DNA of 15,700 bases, from NCBI GenBank assembly GCA_943913905.1, contig CALTZZ010000047.1, positions 1 through 15,700 on the forward strand. Direction: 5' to 3'. This stretch comes from an uncultured Dermabacteraceae bacterium (lineage in GTDB: Bacteria > Actinomycetota > Actinomycetes > Actinomycetales > Dermabacteraceae). The position numbers and the translations under genes were made by a program. Shown one piece after another: positions 14,433 to 15,700 of this stretch; the stretch's first letter is position 1, and each line of letters starts with the position of its first letter. The notes below the pieces were generated by a model, which was not told the DNA's origin, ran no database searches, and was given only the letters and a program-made list of their open reading frames with translations.

Positions 14433-15700
14433 CTAGATTGAGCGGACCGGGGCCGGTGTTGACTCGTTCCACAGCCGATCCAAAGCGGTGATGGTGAAGT
14501 AGCCGCCATCGACTCCCGCGGGCAGGAGCACGTTGTGCCGACGGCCGCGACCACCAGTGTTCGGAAGGCTGCCTTCGGCACGCAGAGTCATGATGAGGTT
14601 CGCGCCGTTCTCGAGCTCCGCCGGATCGAAATCGGGGCCCGAGACCCGATAGATCGCGAAGTTCGTCGCCTCACTATCCTTCGCAACGGACCACCGCACG
14701 CGGATCCCCTCATCTGTGCTCTTCACGTCGAAACTCTCCGGTGCGTCCGGCGCGCCGCCACCCATGTGAGAGATGACCGGAACGAGAGCCGGGTTCGCGT
14801 AATACTGATTGCGCAGTTCGTTCATCCACGCCTCGCGGCCGTTCTTGGTCTCTGTGGCGTTGTAGTAGATCTGCCCGTCAATCTCCGGGAGCCCACGCGT
14901 CATCTCAACATGCTCAGCGAGCTCACGCGGGTTCGTGAACGTGCCGTCGGTCTGCTTGTACGACGCTTCACCGATGTACAGGGCCACATCGGTGCCGGTC
15001 ACAACGTCGTTCCACCAGGGGGCGAGAACAGCGTAGTCAGCGGCGGCGAGGCCAACATTCCAGTACAGCTGCGGCGCAATGTAATCGACCCATTCCTCCT
15101 TGACCCAGCGGCGGGTGTCGGCAGAAATGATGTCGTAGCTTTGCGAGCCGGTCGTGTCGCTGCCGAGCGGGTCCACGGACTTGTTCCGCCAGATCCCGAA
15201 CGGGCTCACGCCAAATTTCACCCACGGTTTCGATGCGTGGATCCGCTCATGCATTTCGCGGATCAGCACGTTGATGTTCTCGCGGCGCCACTCTTCGATA
15301 CTGAGAGATCCGTCGGAAAACTCCTTGTACGTCTCGGCGTCAGGGTAGTCCTTGCCCTCCACCACATAGGGGTAGAAGTAGTCATCGAAATGGACGGCGT
15401 CGAGGTCGTAATTGTCGACCGCATGCAGCATGGCATCTTCACAGAAACGGCGCACGTCGGGAATACCGGGGTTGTAGTAGGTCTTACCGCCGTAAGCGAA
15501 CGCCCACCCGTCGTTCACCTTCGCTGGGTGATCCGCGACCAGGTGATCAATTGATTCCGTCATCGACACACGGTATGGGTTGAACCAGGCGTGGAACTCG
15601 AGGTTGCGCTTGTGGGCTTCCGTCACCTGGAATTCGAGCACGTCGAAGCCCGGATCTTTCCCCTGAGTCCCCGTGAGGTACTGCGACCACGGCTCGTAGG
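14433..15700 (-). CDS. YngK-like glycoside hydrolase (GHL10/DUF187) with C-terminal Fn3-like domain, partial
   Basis: The last 421 residues of a glycoside-hydrolase-like protein; the N-terminus lies beyond the right edge. Seen in order: WSQYLTGTQGKDPGFD, EAHKRNLEFHAWFNPYRV, YYNPGIPDVRRF, DAVHFDDYFYPY with candidate catalytic acids, KFGVSPFGIWRN, and VDYIAPQLYWN. These are typical of the (beta/alpha)8 barrel of B. subtilis YngK. The last 110 or so residues (PDAPESFDVKSTDEGIRVRW onward) look like a fibronectin type III domain that may bind carbohydrate. Homologues are usually secreted or lipoproteins; the signal sequence would be outside the window. The serine hydrolase gene begins 2 bp after its stop, so the two are one operon. 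Confidence 0.9.
   Translation of the reverse strand, partial: YEPWSQYLTGTQGKDPGFDVLEFQVTEAHKRNLEFHAWFNPYRVSMTESIDHLVADHPAKVNDGWAFAYGGKTYYNPGIPDVRRFCEDAMLHAVDNYDLDAVHFDDYFYPYVVEGKDYPDAETYKEFSDGSLSIEEWRRENINVLIREMHERIHASKPWVKFGVSPFGIWRNKSVDPLGSDTTGSQSYDIISADTRRWVKEEWVDYIAPQLYWNVGLAAADYAVLAPWWNDVVTGTDVALYIGEASYKQTDGTFTNPRELAEHVEMTRGLPEIDGQIYYNATETKNGREAWMNELRNQYYANPALVPVISHMGGGAPDAPESFDVKSTDEGIRVRWSVAKDSEATNFAIYRVSGPDFDPAELENGANLIMTLRAEGSLPNTGGRGRRHNVLLPAGVDGGYFTITALDRLWNESTPAPVRSI

Noticed and set aside
1..15700. Selenoprotein genes with in-frame TGA as clients of SelAB
   Set aside because: No gene in the window stops at a TGA with homologous sequence continuing beyond it. The thioredoxin-fold protein has Cys-Ala, not Sec, at its active site.
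1..15700. CRISPR arrays, insertion sequences or toxin-antitoxin pairs
   Set aside because: No regularly spaced repeats, transposase frames or small paired genes were seen. Only the left edge shows signs of an accessory element.

Overview
The window is high-GC bacterial DNA with actinobacterial features. The block DsbA-like nitroreductase, rpiB, nei (10495-12629) has the same order as Rv2466c-Rv2465c-Rv2464c of Mycobacterium tuberculosis. The RpiB is the actinobacterial Glu type, and the paired ABC exporters have the degenerate motifs I recognise from actinobacterial pairs. The genus cannot be fixed by reading alone; a Micrococcales/Actinomycetales-type host is my guess.

Layout. (1) 1-335: the right end of what looks like an integrated element. 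It holds the last codons of an unrecognised gene, its terminator, a TGTTGCC repeat cluster, and a 3' remnant of a selenocysteine tRNA ending in CCA. The remnant's 5' half is missing, as expected of an attachment-site scar, so the intact selC should lie to the left, outside the window. (2) 455-3707: selA and selB, 1 bp apart, which make Sec-tRNA and deliver it to the ribosome. The remnant lies directly upstream of selA, which suggests an ancestral selC-selA-selB locus split by the insertion. (3) 3735-5743: a terminator hairpin and, on the minus strand, a PTS EIICBA permease most like the N-acetylglucosamine transporter NagE. (4) 5937-10387, minus strand: a DUF402 protein and a two-gene heterodimeric ABC exporter. 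The exporter genes overlap by 4 bp, and their ATPase motifs are degenerate in a complementary way that leaves one working site. (5) 10495-13168, plus strand: a mycothiol-dependent-nitroreductase-like protein, rpiB, nei (Nei1 type) and an ElaA-like acetyltransferase, closely spaced and probably co-transcribed. (6) 13231-15700, minus strand: a beta-lactamase-fold serine hydrolase and, immediately upstream of it, a YngK-like glycoside hydrolase that runs off the right edge.

Most of the window is chromosomal housekeeping and transport. The points most worth following are the tRNA-Sec scar beside selAB, the short His-rich repeat tail of SelA, the single-cysteine CPYA active site of the nitroreductase homologue, and the nested hairpins at both convergent gene junctions. 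I did not find an evidently new multi-gene system; the left edge is where an accessory element would continue.
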